DNA from: Mycobacterium szulgai
GTDB lineage: Bacteria > Actinomycetota > Actinomycetes > Mycobacteriales > Mycobacteriaceae
Direction: 5' to 3'
Assembly: GCF_002116635.1 (NCBI RefSeq)
Contig: NZ_LQPW01000064.1
Coordinates: forward strand, 1 to 35,563
Length of the DNA stretch: 35,563 bases
The notes beneath the pieces are model-generated. The model made no database searches. It was given only the letters and a program-made list of their open reading frames with translations, and was not told the DNA's origin. The position numbers were made by a program, and so were the translations under genes. Each line of letters begins with the position of its first letter. Positions within the stretch are counted from its first letter, which is position 1. Positions 17,394 to 25,859 of the stretch are shown here, one piece after another.

Positions 17394-17660
17394 GTGACCG
17401 ACCCCACCGAGGCTGAGGCCTTTCCCGTATTTGATGACGATCAAATGGCGCGGTTGGGCACCTACGACACACCGACCCAAGTTCAGTTGGGGGAGTTGCT
17501 GTTTGAAGCCGGCCAACCTAGCTATGACTTCGTTGTATTGGTGAGCGCCGCCGTCGAAACGGTTCGCGAGGCCAGCGCCGACCACGGCGAAACTGTCCTT
17601 GCCCGCCACGGCCGGGGCCAATTTTTAGGGGAACTGAACTTACTGATTGGGCACCCGCCC
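17394..17660 (+). pseudogene. Cyclic-nucleotide-binding-domain fragment, 3' truncated
   Basis: From GTG 17394 the frame encodes the first ~85 residues of a cNMP-binding domain: FDDDQMARLGTYDTPTQVQL, GELLFEAGQPSYDFVVLVSA, and ARHGRGQFLGELNLLIG, the last being the phosphate-binding cassette region. In mycobacteria such a domain is often fused to a thioredoxin-reductase-like flavoprotein. Here the frame runs straight into the IS-like terminus (from about 17661) and no flavoprotein part follows. The break coincides with a 16-bp stretch (17654–17669) identical to the attR junction. Interpreted as a gene cut by a mobile-element event. Confidence 0.7.
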
Positions 17661-17830
17661 GCCCCACTTCAGAGGGTGTATGACGGCGGGTGATGCTCGA
17701 CATTGTTTCGGCTGATGCTTGACAGTTGCTTCGGTTGATCCTTGACACTTTCTAGACGAGGGAGTTAACCGTGGCCGAGCTGCCGTATCAGGCCGTGCTG
17801 ACAGCGACGTCGACGCGCGTCCAAGTGCGG
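17661..17830 (+). mobile_element. IS-like terminus with three iterons and a transposase N-terminal remnant (copy 2)
   Basis: Starts GCCCCACTTCAG like copy 1, then has iterons at 17691 (TGATGCTCGACA), 17713 (TGATGCTTGACA) and 17736 (TGATCCTTGACA), spaced 22 and 23 bp. A GTG at 17771 opens VAELPYQAVLTATSTRVQV, which resembles the N-terminus of IS481-type transposases (for example ‘AELRYRAV’), but the frame is soon lost. It is a degraded insertion-sequence end; family assignment is tentative. Confidence 0.5.
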
Positions 17831-17979
17831 TATCGGCCGACGGTTAGAGCGCGACTTCGCCTGAACCTTCAGTTCGGGCTACTCTGGACGAGCGGTAGCC
17901 CGCCTGCCCACTTTGCAGGAATGCTGCCCTAATCTCTCGTGCGCGGCGCTGTGCCGCGATTGCTTGGAGGAATTCACAC

Positions 17980-18741
17980 ATGCGCCTGTTCAGCGTTGCC
18001 GTAGTCGTCACGGCTGCGGCAATCCTCGGTTCTTCTGCCACGGCGGTGGCGGCGCCGAAGGATTACTGTGCCGACCTCAAGGGCATCAGTAACGGCCGCA
18101 CGTGTGAAATCCAGCTCTCCGACCCCAAATACAACGTCGACATAAGCATGCCGCTGGATTACCCCGACCAGAAGCCGGTCGCCGAATTCATCTCCCAGAC
18201 ACGCGACGCGTTTGTCAACCAGGCCAAATCGGGCGCGCCCGACAAACCCTATGAGCTGAGAATCAAGCCGACGGAATATAGCTCGGCGATTCCGCCGCGC
18301 GGCACGCAGACTGTGGTGTTCACGGTGTACCAAGACGTTGGCAGCCCGCAGACGACGTATAAGGCGTTCAATTGGGACCAGACCTACCGCAAAGAAATTC
18401 TCTACACGGCCAAAGCTGACGACAAACAAAATACGCCGTTGTGGCGAGTCGATGATCCGCTGCAAACCGTAGCGCCGATCGTCCAGGCTGAACTGCAGAA
18501 GCAGCAGGCACCGCCGCCAGCCGGGGCACCCACGCCGTCCACGCAACCGGGACAGCCGGTCACCACCCCGCCACCAGCGGCTTCACCGATCGCGCAGACT
18601 GCGCTGTACAACCCTGCCAACTACCAGAATTTTGCGGTGGTCAACGACGGGGTGATGTTCTTCTTCGACCAAGGCACGCTGCTCCCCGAGGCGGCTCAGG
18701 TGCTGGTGCCCCGGTCGGCGATCGACCCGATGCTGGCCTGA
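17980..18741 (+). CDS. MPT64-family secreted protein with Pro-rich insertion
   Basis: 253 residues with a cleavable signal peptide (MRLFSVAVVVTAAAILGSSA, cut after about residue 25) and a strong ribosome-binding site (GGAGGAATT) 6 bp before the ATG. The mature part matches the mycobacterial immunogenic protein MPT64/MPB64 along its length: DYCADLKGISNGRTCEIQLS, SAIPPRGTQTVVFTVYQD, TTYKAFNWDQTYRKEI, NYQNFAVVNDGVMFFF and the end QVLVPRSAIDPMLA. Unlike MPT64 as I remember it (228 aa), it carries a Pro/Gln/Thr-rich stretch of about 30 residues near 170–205, between the DUF3298-like domain halves. Exported, probably extracellular. It follows the IS scar, and the genomic context differs from the mpt64 locus of M. 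tuberculosis, so it is a paralog or a relocated ortholog. Confidence 0.92.
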   Translation: MRLFSVAVVVTAAAILGSSATAVAAPKDYCADLKGISNGRTCEIQLSDPKYNVDISMPLDYPDQKPVAEFISQTRDAFVNQAKSGAPDKPYELRIKPTEYSSAIPPRGTQTVVFTVYQDVGSPQTTYKAFNWDQTYRKEILYTAKADDKQNTPLWRVDDPLQTVAPIVQAELQKQQAPPPAGAPTPSTQPGQPVTTPPPAASPIAQTALYNPANYQNFAVVNDGVMFFFDQGTLLPEAAQVLVPRSAIDPMLA

Positions 18742-18854
18742 AACTTCGACACCCGAGCCGAGGGACTCACCAGACAGGGTGCGGCGGCACCAGCAAAACC
18801 ACCACCTGCGATAGCGGCCGCCTAGTCGCCGACGGCGCCGGTGAGCCGGTCGGC

Positions 18855-19574
18855 TCACTCCTCGATGGCATCCTGCTCCACGTTGCGCTTCGAGCGCACA
18901 GCCGGCCGCGTCGACCGCCGCCGCGGAATGCGGTCTGTGATGCCGCTCAGCGAGTTGACCATCCGGTTGAGGGTGTCGACAGCAGACTCAAGGGTGTCGG
19001 CGGTGGGCGTCAGCCGCTCCACGGCGGGCTGGAGCCGACTCAGGATTTCAGCGGCTTCGGTGAGTTGTTCAAGCGGTCCATTCTTAGCCAGCAGCTTGTC
19101 GACGATGCCGTCCTCTACAAACATCCGCTCGATAATGCCGTCCTCGGCGAACATCCGCTCTAACGGCCCGTCCTCTGCGAGCAGCCGATCTACGAGCCCA
19201 CCGGGCGCTAGGATCCGCTCTAGCGAGGAGCTACTTCCACCGGATACCCGATCGAGTAACCCGCCGGGAGCGTCCAACATATCGACAACCCCACCCGGAC
19301 GCATCAGCTTGTCGGCCGGCCCGCCGCGGACCAGAGCGCGCCCCATCGCCCTGTCGTTTTCGGTTAATTCGGCAACTCGGTTCGCGCCTACGAGTGCGCC
19401 GCGCAGGGGAAATAGATCGGTGATCGGGTCTACCGTCTTCGCGCCGTCCTCGCCCAAGGTTTGCTTTACAGCCCCAAGCGCCATGGCCGAAGCGGCGAGT
19501 CCGGCGTCCGCCACCTTGACGCCGGCCCGGACAGGAGCTATCGCGACGCCGACGATGAACTCGCGGATGTTCAC
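18855..19574 (-). CDS. Hypothetical protein with ~11-residue internal repeats
   Basis: 239 residues from GTG 19574. The N-terminus (MNIREFIVGVAIAPVRAGVK) is moderately hydrophobic. Residues about 85–155 contain successive short repeats of the type ‘L-L-A-E-D-G-P-L-E-R-M-F’: APGGLVDRLLAEDGPLERMF, AEDGIIERMF, VEDGIVDKLL, AKNGPLEQL. The periodic hydrophobic residues suggest an amphipathic helix or a solenoid. A Leu-rich segment with heptad character follows (about 160–205), and then a basic tail (RIPRRRSTRPAVRSKRN). No catalytic motif, signal peptide or clear membrane span is seen. I do not recognise a function. Possibly a membrane- or lipid-surface-binding protein. It is flanked by a convergent MPT64-like gene with no operon partners. 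Confidence 0.75.
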   Translation of the reverse strand: MNIREFIVGVAIAPVRAGVKVADAGLAASAMALGAVKQTLGEDGAKTVDPITDLFPLRGALVGANRVAELTENDRAMGRALVRGGPADKLMRPGGVVDMLDAPGGLLDRVSGGSSSSLERILAPGGLVDRLLAEDGPLERMFAEDGIIERMFVEDGIVDKLLAKNGPLEQLTEAAEILSRLQPAVERLTPTADTLESAVDTLNRMVNSLSGITDRIPRRRSTRPAVRSKRNVEQDAIEE

Positions 19575-19713
19575 GCGGCAAGTGTATGGCTCAGTGTCGC
19601 CTCCGTGGGCGAAGACGCCAATTCGATGACGATCGGACCGGACGATGTTTTTTCTCAGTGACTGTTGACGAACGCAACGGCTGACCTGGCTCCTCGGGCA
19701 GAACTACCCAAAA

Positions 19714-20109
19714 TCATTGTGGGGAATGGACTTTGCTCAAGACCAGCGCCGCTTCGTTGTACGGAAACAAGCGGTAGAACACAGCAGATGGCCCTGTAAC
19801 GAGGGTTGCGCCCTCGGCCTTACTCAGGACGCGGGGATCGGCTAGCGCGACTCTCTTACCGCGCTTGTGCAGCACCGCCTGTCCACTGGCCAATACATTC
19901 TTCAACCAGTCCGATTTCAGCCCGTACCCGATGAGAATGACGAAGCCGTCGCGGATGGGGAAAACCAACAGCGGCGTTCGGTAGCACTTGCCTGATTTGC
20001 GTCCGACATGTTCGAGTGTCCCTTGGCCTGGTAGCCACGGCGTGATCGACCGGGCCACCGGGTTAATGACTCGACTATTGAGTTTTGCGACGGCTCTTGG
20101 CACCCGCAT
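19714..20109 (-). CDS. Deazaflavin (F420)-dependent reductase, Ddn family
   Basis: 131-residue split-beta-barrel protein of the DUF385/Ddn family. Members bind coenzyme F420 and reduce various substrates; Ddn of M. tuberculosis activates the nitroimidazole PA-824. The typical core is present: LEHVGRKSGKCYRTPLLVFP, DGFVILIGYGLKSDWLKNVL and HKRGKRVALADPRVL. The ATG at 20109 gives a usual length for the family. Both flanks are degenerate (a methyltransferase remnant immediately upstream), so its promoter context is unclear. Enzyme class is confident; the substrate is unknown. Confidence 0.88.
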   Translation of the reverse strand: MRVPRAVAKLNSRVINPVARSITPWLPGQGTLEHVGRKSGKCYRTPLLVFPIRDGFVILIGYGLKSDWLKNVLASGQAVLHKRGKRVALADPRVLSKAEGATLVTGPSAVFYRLFPYNEAALVLSKVHSPQ

Positions 20110-20339
20110 GTAACCCCCTCTTTGGTGATCAGCTCGAAATGACCAGTATCCGTTGGAACGCTAGGAAAACGGTCGGTCGCCCCACGCCAGCTTTGCCAAC
20201 CCAGTTCGTTGGCCGCCGCCACTAGCAGCGCTGCAAACTCGTCGTGGATCAACGGATCGTCTTGTGCTGTCCCTGCTGCCCATTGAGCAGCGACAGCAAA
20301 CGCCGTTGATCCCAGATGGGTGGTGATGCCCTTACTCAT
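20104..20339 (-). pseudogene. Remnant of a class I SAM-dependent methyltransferase (N-terminal)
   Basis: Minus-strand frame from ATG 20339 encodes LGSTAFAVAAQWAAGTAQDD then PLIHDEFAALLVAA, which resembles the N-terminus of the large mycobacterial family of SAM-dependent methyltransferases (‘VAAARA…NPLIDDPFA’). After about 50 residues the similarity stops and the frame runs out of phase into the Ddn-like gene. No SAM-binding motif remains, so this is a truncated leftover. The identification rests on a short stretch. Confidence 0.5.
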
Positions 20340-20764
20340 GCCGTCGCGGAAACACGGGCGCTAATGTTTTCGCCTTCACGGGGTTTCACTATCAGATTCA
20401 GGTCGAAACCTGAAAACGACTGAGGGGCAAGAGGTGTTTGTCGCCTAGCCGCGACGTCGGCCGTGGTGAGCGACGGACTACGTACCGAGAACCGCGCACC
20501 GGCTCGGCTTCAGCGACAACATCGTCGCCGTCAACCCGGCAGTTGTTTATCGCGCGCTCAATGGCATGGGCAGCTATGGGCCTACACCCGATTATTCACA
20601 CACGGGCTGTCCCTCGACTGTTTCGCCGGCATGAGTCCGCCGAGCATCGAAACAGACGGAACACCAAGCCTTTCGGGTGCGGCAACCGGGACAACAGGGT
20701 TCTGGCGGGTCCGCCGTACGCAGCGATGGCTCGACTGGTGCAATCTGAACACCGGGAGTTTGCG
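20340..20764. other. Degenerate intergenic stretch
   Basis: 425 bp without a convincing gene. Plus-strand fragments (for example FSDNIVAVNPAVVYRALNG at about 20509–20565) vaguely recall CoA-transferase family III sequence, but they are interrupted by stops. Probably decayed coding DNA. Confidence 0.35.
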
Positions 20765-22003
20765 CTAGTGCCCGGGATCAAATTCGAGCGGCACACTGAT
20801 CGGGCCGATAATGCCGGTCATGGCCTTCCAGGTCGCGGGCCGGGTCCTTCGGGGGTTGGGCATGCGTTGGGTGATCACGCGTAGCGCTGCGGTCAGCTCG
20901 ACGCGGGCCAGATGTGCGCCGAGGCAGTAATGCACGCCACCCCCGAAGGTCAACATGGTGGCGGACTCCTCGCGCGTGATGTCGAGGCGCTCGGGGTCGT
21001 TATACACGGCGGGATCGCGGTTGGCCGATGCGGTGTTCGCCAGCACAAGAGTTCCCGCCGGAATGGTGACCCCGCCAAGTTCGACATCTTCGGCGGTGGT
21101 GCGCGGCACCGCGAAAACGATTGGGCAATGACGCATGAGCTCATGAACGGCATTGGTCGCCAGCTCGGGCCGGCGGGCCAGCAACGCCCACTGGTCAGGG
21201 TGATCGGCAAGGACCTGCACCGCGGCGGCTAGCTGATTGCGCGTGGTGTCGGTGCCGGCGCCTAGTAGCGTGGCCGCCAGCATGAGCAGCTCGTCGTGAC
21301 TCAAGTGATCGCCTTCGTCTTCAGCCTTGATCAGATCCGAGATCAGGTCGTCGGTGAGATGTTCGCGTCGGCGGTCGATCATGTCTTCTAGGTAGGCGTC
21401 GAGACCGTCCCATGCCGCGACGATGGCGGGCCCGTCTTCAGCGACGTTCCAGTCGAACAACTTCTTGATGTCGTCGACCCACTTCCCAAACAGCGGCCAA
21501 TCCTTGCGCGGCGCACCGAGCAGTGCACAAATGATTGGCGTGGGATACCTCCGCGCGATGTCGCTCACCACGTCGCAACGGCCAGTGGGAGCGACCGAGT
21601 CCACCAGCTCGGTGATGATCTCGACGGCCAGCGTGCGCATCCGTTCGGCGGCGCGCGGTGCGAACGCCTTCGAGACCAGCCGGCGCAGGCGGTGGTGTCT
21701 GTCGCCGTCGAGGCTGAGGATGTTGGCGATTGCCCTGTCCCACAGCGGACCTGAGGTGACACCCTGCAAGTCGAGTCCCAGGCCGCTCGCGGTCACGAAG
21801 CGGTTGTCGCGTAGCACGGTGTGCACCAGGCGGTAACTCAATACCTCCGGCGCGTGGGGCCCCATCGCGATCGGCGCCCTCTGGCGGGCCGCAGCGATTT
21901 CGCGATGCGCCTCGAAGGGATCTGTGAGGTGTTCGTAGGCGATGGCCGGCAGCTCGGCATCGAAAACACTCGGGCCGGTGCTTGTATGAATGGTGACGGT
22001 CAT
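20765..22003 (-). CDS. Cytochrome P450
   Basis: Complete 412-residue soluble bacterial P450. All hallmarks are present: the I-helix oxygen-binding motif GAGTDTT (about 248–254), the ExxR motif ELMR (288–291) and the heme loop FGGGVHYCLGAHLAR with the thiolate ligand C360. The helix-C region has DGDRHHRLRRLVSKAFAP. It needs ferredoxin and reductase partners, none of which is adjacent. The ATG at 22003 is preceded by a strong ribosome-binding site (AGGAGG, 6 bp upstream). It is divergent from a large cyclase–LuxR regulator 190 bp away, which may control it. Likely a monooxygenase of a lipid, sterol or xenobiotic; the CYP family was not assigned. Confidence 0.95.
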   Translation of the reverse strand: MTVTIHTSTGPSVFDAELPAIAYEHLTDPFEAHREIAAARQRAPIAMGPHAPEVLSYRLVHTVLRDNRFVTASGLGLDLQGVTSGPLWDRAIANILSLDGDRHHRLRRLVSKAFAPRAAERMRTLAVEIITELVDSVAPTGRCDVVSDIARRYPTPIICALLGAPRKDWPLFGKWVDDIKKLFDWNVAEDGPAIVAAWDGLDAYLEDMIDRRREHLTDDLISDLIKAEDEGDHLSHDELLMLAATLLGAGTDTTRNQLAAAVQVLADHPDQWALLARRPELATNAVHELMRHCPIVFAVPRTTAEDVELGGVTIPAGTLVLANTASANRDPAVYNDPERLDITREESATMLTFGGGVHYCLGAHLARVELTAALRVITQRMPNPRRTRPATWKAMTGIIGPISVPLEFDPGH

Positions 22004-22116
22004 GGTGGCCTCCTTGCTCGGGGTTGGTGTCGACTATCCGGTCGAAGAAGCTCGAGACCATCCGCAGCGACGCGTAGAAAAGCGCGACCGGGGGTCGTAA
22101 AATCCGCGTGCCGATA

Positions 22117-22128
22117 CGCAGATCTGCG
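22117..22128. promoter_or_regulatory. 12-bp palindrome in the P450/regulator divergent region
   Basis: CGCAGATCTGCG is a perfect palindrome lying between the two divergent genes. Its CAGATCTG core is the same as that in the 20-bp palindrome beside the other large LuxR regulator (33377–33396). Candidate operator; the core also occurs once inside the PE_PGRS gene at about 27775, so chance cannot be excluded. Confidence 0.35.
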
Positions 22129-22172
22129 CGTTTGCGCTGATGTTTTGGCCGGTCGCCGCGGCCCATGCTGGC

Positions 22173-22178
22173 TAATAT
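22173..22178 (+). promoter_or_regulatory. Candidate −10 (TAATAT) for the cyclase–LuxR regulator
   Basis: TAATAT is a near-consensus −10 element. If used, transcription would begin near 22185, which makes the ATG at 22195 the likely start and rules out the ATGs at 22165 and 22177. Confidence 0.4.
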
Positions 22179-22194
22179 GAGCCAACACGCGGAG

Positions 22195-25100
22195 ATGCCG
22201 CCGTTGAACTGGAACGATTTGGGCGTGAGCGAGTTGCTGCCGACCGGAACGGTGACGCTGCTGCTTGCCGACGTCGAAGGGTCCACGCGGCTTTGGGAAT
22301 CTCAACCCGAGGATATGACCGATGCCGTCGCACGGCTGGACCGCGCGCTCGCCGATGTCGTGGCCGCACACGGCGGCGTGCGGCCGGTGGAGCAGGGCGA
22401 GGGCGACAGCTTCGTCATCGCGTTCGGGAGGGCCAGCGACGCCATTGCCTGTGCCCTTGACTTGCAGCGAGCGCCGCTGGCGCCGATTCGGCTGCGCATC
22501 GGGGTACACACCGGCGAAGTGCAGCTACGCGATGACGCCAATTACATCGGCCCGGCCATCAACCGCACCGCGCGGTTGCGAGAGCTCGCACATGGCGGAC
22601 AAACGGTGCTCTCAAGCACGACGAGTGACTTGGTAATCGAGCGGCTTCCCGACGGTGTCTGGCTGACCGATTTGGGCACTCATCAGTTGCGTGACCTGCC
22701 CCGGCCAGAACGGGTGGTTCAGCTTTGTCATCCTGACTTACCCAGCGACTTCCCACCCCTGCGCACCGCGAAAGCCGCTGCGGTCCATAACTTTCCGCCG
22801 CAGCTGACGGCATTCGTCGGACGTAAGGAGGAAATGGATCAGCTCGCCGCAGCGCTCGCTGATGACCGGCTGGTCACACTGACCGGTGCTGGAGGCGTCG
22901 GCAAGACGCGTCTCGCAATACACCTTGCCAAGCAGACGGCATCTCAATTCGACGATGGTGCGTGGTTCGTCGATCTGGCACCCATCACGGATCCTGCTTT
23001 GGTGCCCGTAAGGGCGGCCCGCGCGCTGGGCTTGCGTGACCAGCCGGGCCAGGCCACCGTCGATGCATTGACGCGGTTCATCGGTGACCGTCATCTCCTT
23101 CTGGTGCTGGACAACTGCGAGCATGTTTTGGACGCCAGCGCCCAATTGGTCACCACGCTGTTGGGTGTCTGTCCGCGGTTAGCCCTGTTGGCCACCAGCC
23201 GAGAGCCCATCGCAGTGGCCGGTGAGGTGAGTTGGCGAGTCCCATCGTTGTCGTTGGGTGATGAGGCGATCGAGCTATTCGTCGAGCGTGCTCGCCGTGT
23301 GCGACCCGATTTACATGTCGATGATGAAACGAGCGTTGTTGCCGAGATCTGTCACCGCCTCGATGGTGTCCCGTTGGCGATCGAGCTGGCGGCCGCGCGG
23401 GTGCGTTCATTGTCGTTGGACGAAATATTGCACGGTCTGCATGACCGATTTCGCTTATTAACCGGCGGCGCACGCGCCGCTGTTCGGCGACAGCAGACAC
23501 TGCGCGCGTCAGTGGACTGGTCGCATGCATTGCTCACTGGACCTGAACGCCTGCTGTTTCGTCGGCTGGCCGTGTTCATGGGCGGGTTTGACCGTGTGGC
23601 TGCCGAAGCCGTTGCGAGTGGAGGAGAGGTCGAACGCCACCAGGTGCTTGACCTACTGACCTTGCTTGTCGACAAGTCTCTGGTCGTCGCCGAATATTCA
23701 ACTGGCCCAACGCGATACCGTCTCCTGGAGACGGTTCGCCAATATGCTCTCGAAAAGTTGGGCGAGTCCGGGGAGGCCAATGACGTCCGCAGCCGTCATC
23801 GTGACCACTACACAGCACTTGCTGCGCTGGTTGATGCGGCCACTACGGAGCTGGACCGACGTGTCGCGTGGGCCGAAACGGAGATCGACAATCTCCGAGG
23901 CGCTTTCACGTGGAGCCGCGAATCCTCGGAGGTCGAGTTTGCCCTCGAGCTGTGCTCGGCGCTGCATCCACTGTGGGTCATCAGCGGCCGCCTCCAGGAG
24001 GGGCTGAGTTGGTTCGACGCCGCCCTTTCCGACACGGACCACGAACTGGCACCCGCGATGCAGGCCCGCGCAATCGCCGACCGGACCGCACTCGACACTT
24101 TTGCGGGGCTGGAGCGACCGGAGAGCCTTGAGCTAGCCGAACAGGCGCTGGCGATCGCGCGCGATGTCGGCGACCCCGCGCTGATCGTTCGGGCTTTGAC
24201 CGCCTGCGGGGGGACCGCGGTCTTTCTGCCGGAAATTGCCAATCAGTACTTGGACGAAGGCATCGCTCTGGCACGGGAGTTGGGCGACGGGTGGAGGTTG
24301 AGTCAGCTCCTCGGCTGGCGTGCGTTCGGTGGGAACGCGTCGGGTGAGCTGCGAGCCCCGTTCCTGGCGGTCGAGGAAGGCTGCCTGCACGCCAAAGCGA
24401 TCGGCGATCACTTCCACGGGCGGGTGTTCCGGATGTGGCGAGGGTTGGCGCGGGTGTGCCTGGGAGAAGTGGTCGACGGTTGCGCCGAGTTGCGTGGAGT
24501 GCTCGCCGAGGCTGAGGCAGCGCACGAGTCGGTGATCTTGGCACTGTGCTCAATTTGCTACGCCTATGGATCCGCGTATCAAGGCGAGCTTGGTGCGGCT
24601 CGAGCCGCAGCGGAGCGCGCCATCGAAGTCGGGGAGATGCTCGGCGGGTTCTATTTGGACCTCGCACATGCGGTGCTTGGAGTGGCCGCGCTTGCCGCAG
24701 GTGACGCATCGGCGGCCCGGATCGCAAGTGAAAAGGCGTGGCAGCACAGGATGCCGGTGCCGCAGCGAGACCCACTTGTCATCAGCGTTGCGCCACTCGG
24801 CGAGTCCGCCGCGGCTTGCGGTGACCTCACCGAGGCGCGCCGCTGGTCCGATGCCGCCGTGTCGAAGACGCGTTACTGGCACTTGATAAATTCCCTCGTG
24901 GAGCGTGTCCGCGTGGCGATGGCGCAGGGGGAGCTACAGCAGGCTGAGCGCGACGCTTTTGACGCGTTGGCAATGACCACCGATATGCAGGCGCACCTCC
25001 TGACGCCGGATTTGCTGGAGTGCCTGGTGATCTTGGGCACCCGGACAGACAGCCAACGTGAAGCCGCCCGCTTACTCGGTGCCGCCGATGCCATGCGTCG

Positions 25101-25479
25101 GCGCATCGGCGTCGTCCGGTTCAAGATCCATGAACCCGGCCACGAGGCCTGCGTTGCTGACATGCGTAATGCTCTGGGAGAAGCCGATTTTGACGCCGCC
25201 TGGGCCGAGGGAGCGGACTTGTCGACCGAAGAAGCGATTGCCTATGCGCAGCGAGGTCGCGGCGAGCGCAAACGACCTCCGTGTGGCTGGGAGTCGCTCA
25301 CGCCGACGGAACGTGATGTGGTGCGACTGGTTAGTGAGGGGTTGGGCAATAAGGACGTTGCCACACGGCTGTTCATCTCGCACCGGACCGTGCAATCGCA
25401 CCTCACCCACATCTACGCCAAGCTGAGCCTGTCGTCGCGCCTGCAACTGGTGCAGGAGGCCGCCCGCCACGATTGGTGA
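22195..25479 (+). CDS. Adenylate-cyclase-like / NB-ARC ATPase / LuxR transcriptional regulator
   Basis: About 1094 residues in three parts. (1) A class III nucleotidyl cyclase-like domain (LPTGTVTLLLADVEGSTRLW) with metal Asp at about 26 and GEGDSF Asp at about 71, and NRTARLRELA with the Asn/Arg pair; the usual Lys of the substrate pocket appears as Glu, so activity is uncertain. (2) A P-loop ATPase with Walker A GAGGVGKT (about 231–238) and Walker B LLLVLD (about 301–306), followed by a long TPR-like helical region. (3) A C-terminal LuxR helix-turn-helix (LTPTERDVVRLVSEGLGNKD, then ATRLFISHRTVQSHL). The architecture matches the M. tuberculosis proteins Rv0386, Rv1358 and Rv2488c. A longer frame starts at 22165; 22195 was chosen because of the TAATAT motif at 22173. 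Divergent from the P450 gene, a likely target. Confidence 0.92.
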   Translation: MPPLNWNDLGVSELLPTGTVTLLLADVEGSTRLWESQPEDMTDAVARLDRALADVVAAHGGVRPVEQGEGDSFVIAFGRASDAIACALDLQRAPLAPIRLRIGVHTGEVQLRDDANYIGPAINRTARLRELAHGGQTVLSSTTSDLVIERLPDGVWLTDLGTHQLRDLPRPERVVQLCHPDLPSDFPPLRTAKAAAVHNFPPQLTAFVGRKEEMDQLAAALADDRLVTLTGAGGVGKTRLAIHLAKQTASQFDDGAWFVDLAPITDPALVPVRAARALGLRDQPGQATVDALTRFIGDRHLLLVLDNCEHVLDASAQLVTTLLGVCPRLALLATSREPIAVAGEVSWRVPSLSLGDEAIELFVERARRVRPDLHVDDETSVVAEICHRLDGVPLAIELAAARVRSLSLDEILHGLHDRFRLLTGGARAAVRRQQTLRASVDWSHALLTGPERLLFRRLAVFMGGFDRVAAEAVASGGEVERHQVLDLLTLLVDKSLVVAEYSTGPTRYRLLETVRQYALEKLGESGEANDVRSRHRDHYTALAALVDAATTELDRRVAWAETEIDNLRGAFTWSRESSEVEFALELCSALHPLWVISGRLQEGLSWFDAALSDTDHELAPAMQARAIADRTALDTFAGLERPESLELAEQALAIARDVGDPALIVRALTACGGTAVFLPEIANQYLDEGIALARELGDGWRLSQLLGWRAFGGNASGELRAPFLAVEEGCLHAKAIGDHFHGRVFRMWRGLARVCLGEVVDGCAELRGVLAEAEAAHESVILALCSICYAYGSAYQGELGAARAAAERAIEVGEMLGGFYLDLAHAVLGVAALAAGDASAARIASEKAWQHRMPVPQRDPLVISVAPLGESAAACGDLTEARRWSDAAVSKTRYWHLINSLVERVRVAMAQGELQQAERDAFDALAMTTDMQAHLLTPDLLECLVILGTRTDSQREAARLLGAADAMRRRIGVVRFKIHEPGHEACVADMRNALGEADFDAAWAEGADLSTEEAIAYAQRGRGERKRPPCGWESLTPTERDVVRLVSEGLGNKDVATRLFISHRTVQSHLTHIYAKLSLSSRLQLVQEAARHDW

Positions 25480-25829
25480 GCGGGCAAATCTACGCGTACC
25501 TGCTAGTGGTGGATAGCCCGGTTGCACCGACCGTTGCGGGATCCGAACCAACCCCGAAAACGGGTGGCGCCGACTCAAATGGCAAGTGGACGTAGCGATT
25601 TGGCGATTAGCGAGTTTCAAGCGGCCTCGTCGCTGGTGGGCGGGTCGATCGGGTCGTGGTGGTGCAAAGAGCGTCAAGGATCAACCGAAGTAGATCCGTC
25701 AACCATCAACCGCAACTGAACAGCCCCACCAACTGTTTGCCCCAGCGTATGTTGGCTGGCAGTTCGGTTGCTTGGGACGACGTCCGCCGCCCCACGCTAT
25801 TCGCCGGTAGCTATTCGCGGTGCTCCGGT
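25480..25829. other. Intergenic region without recognisable gene
   Basis: 350 bp downstream of the LuxR regulator. Short frames only; no RNA gene, repeat or strong hairpin was noticed. Confidence 0.4.
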
Positions 25830-25859
25830 TCAACACGGGTGTTCTGCCGGATCAGCGAT

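Noticed and set aside
20463..20768. 101-residue plus-strand frame in the gap before the P450
   Set aside because: No ribosome-binding site or recognisable domain; only a vague CoA-transferase-like patch in another phase.
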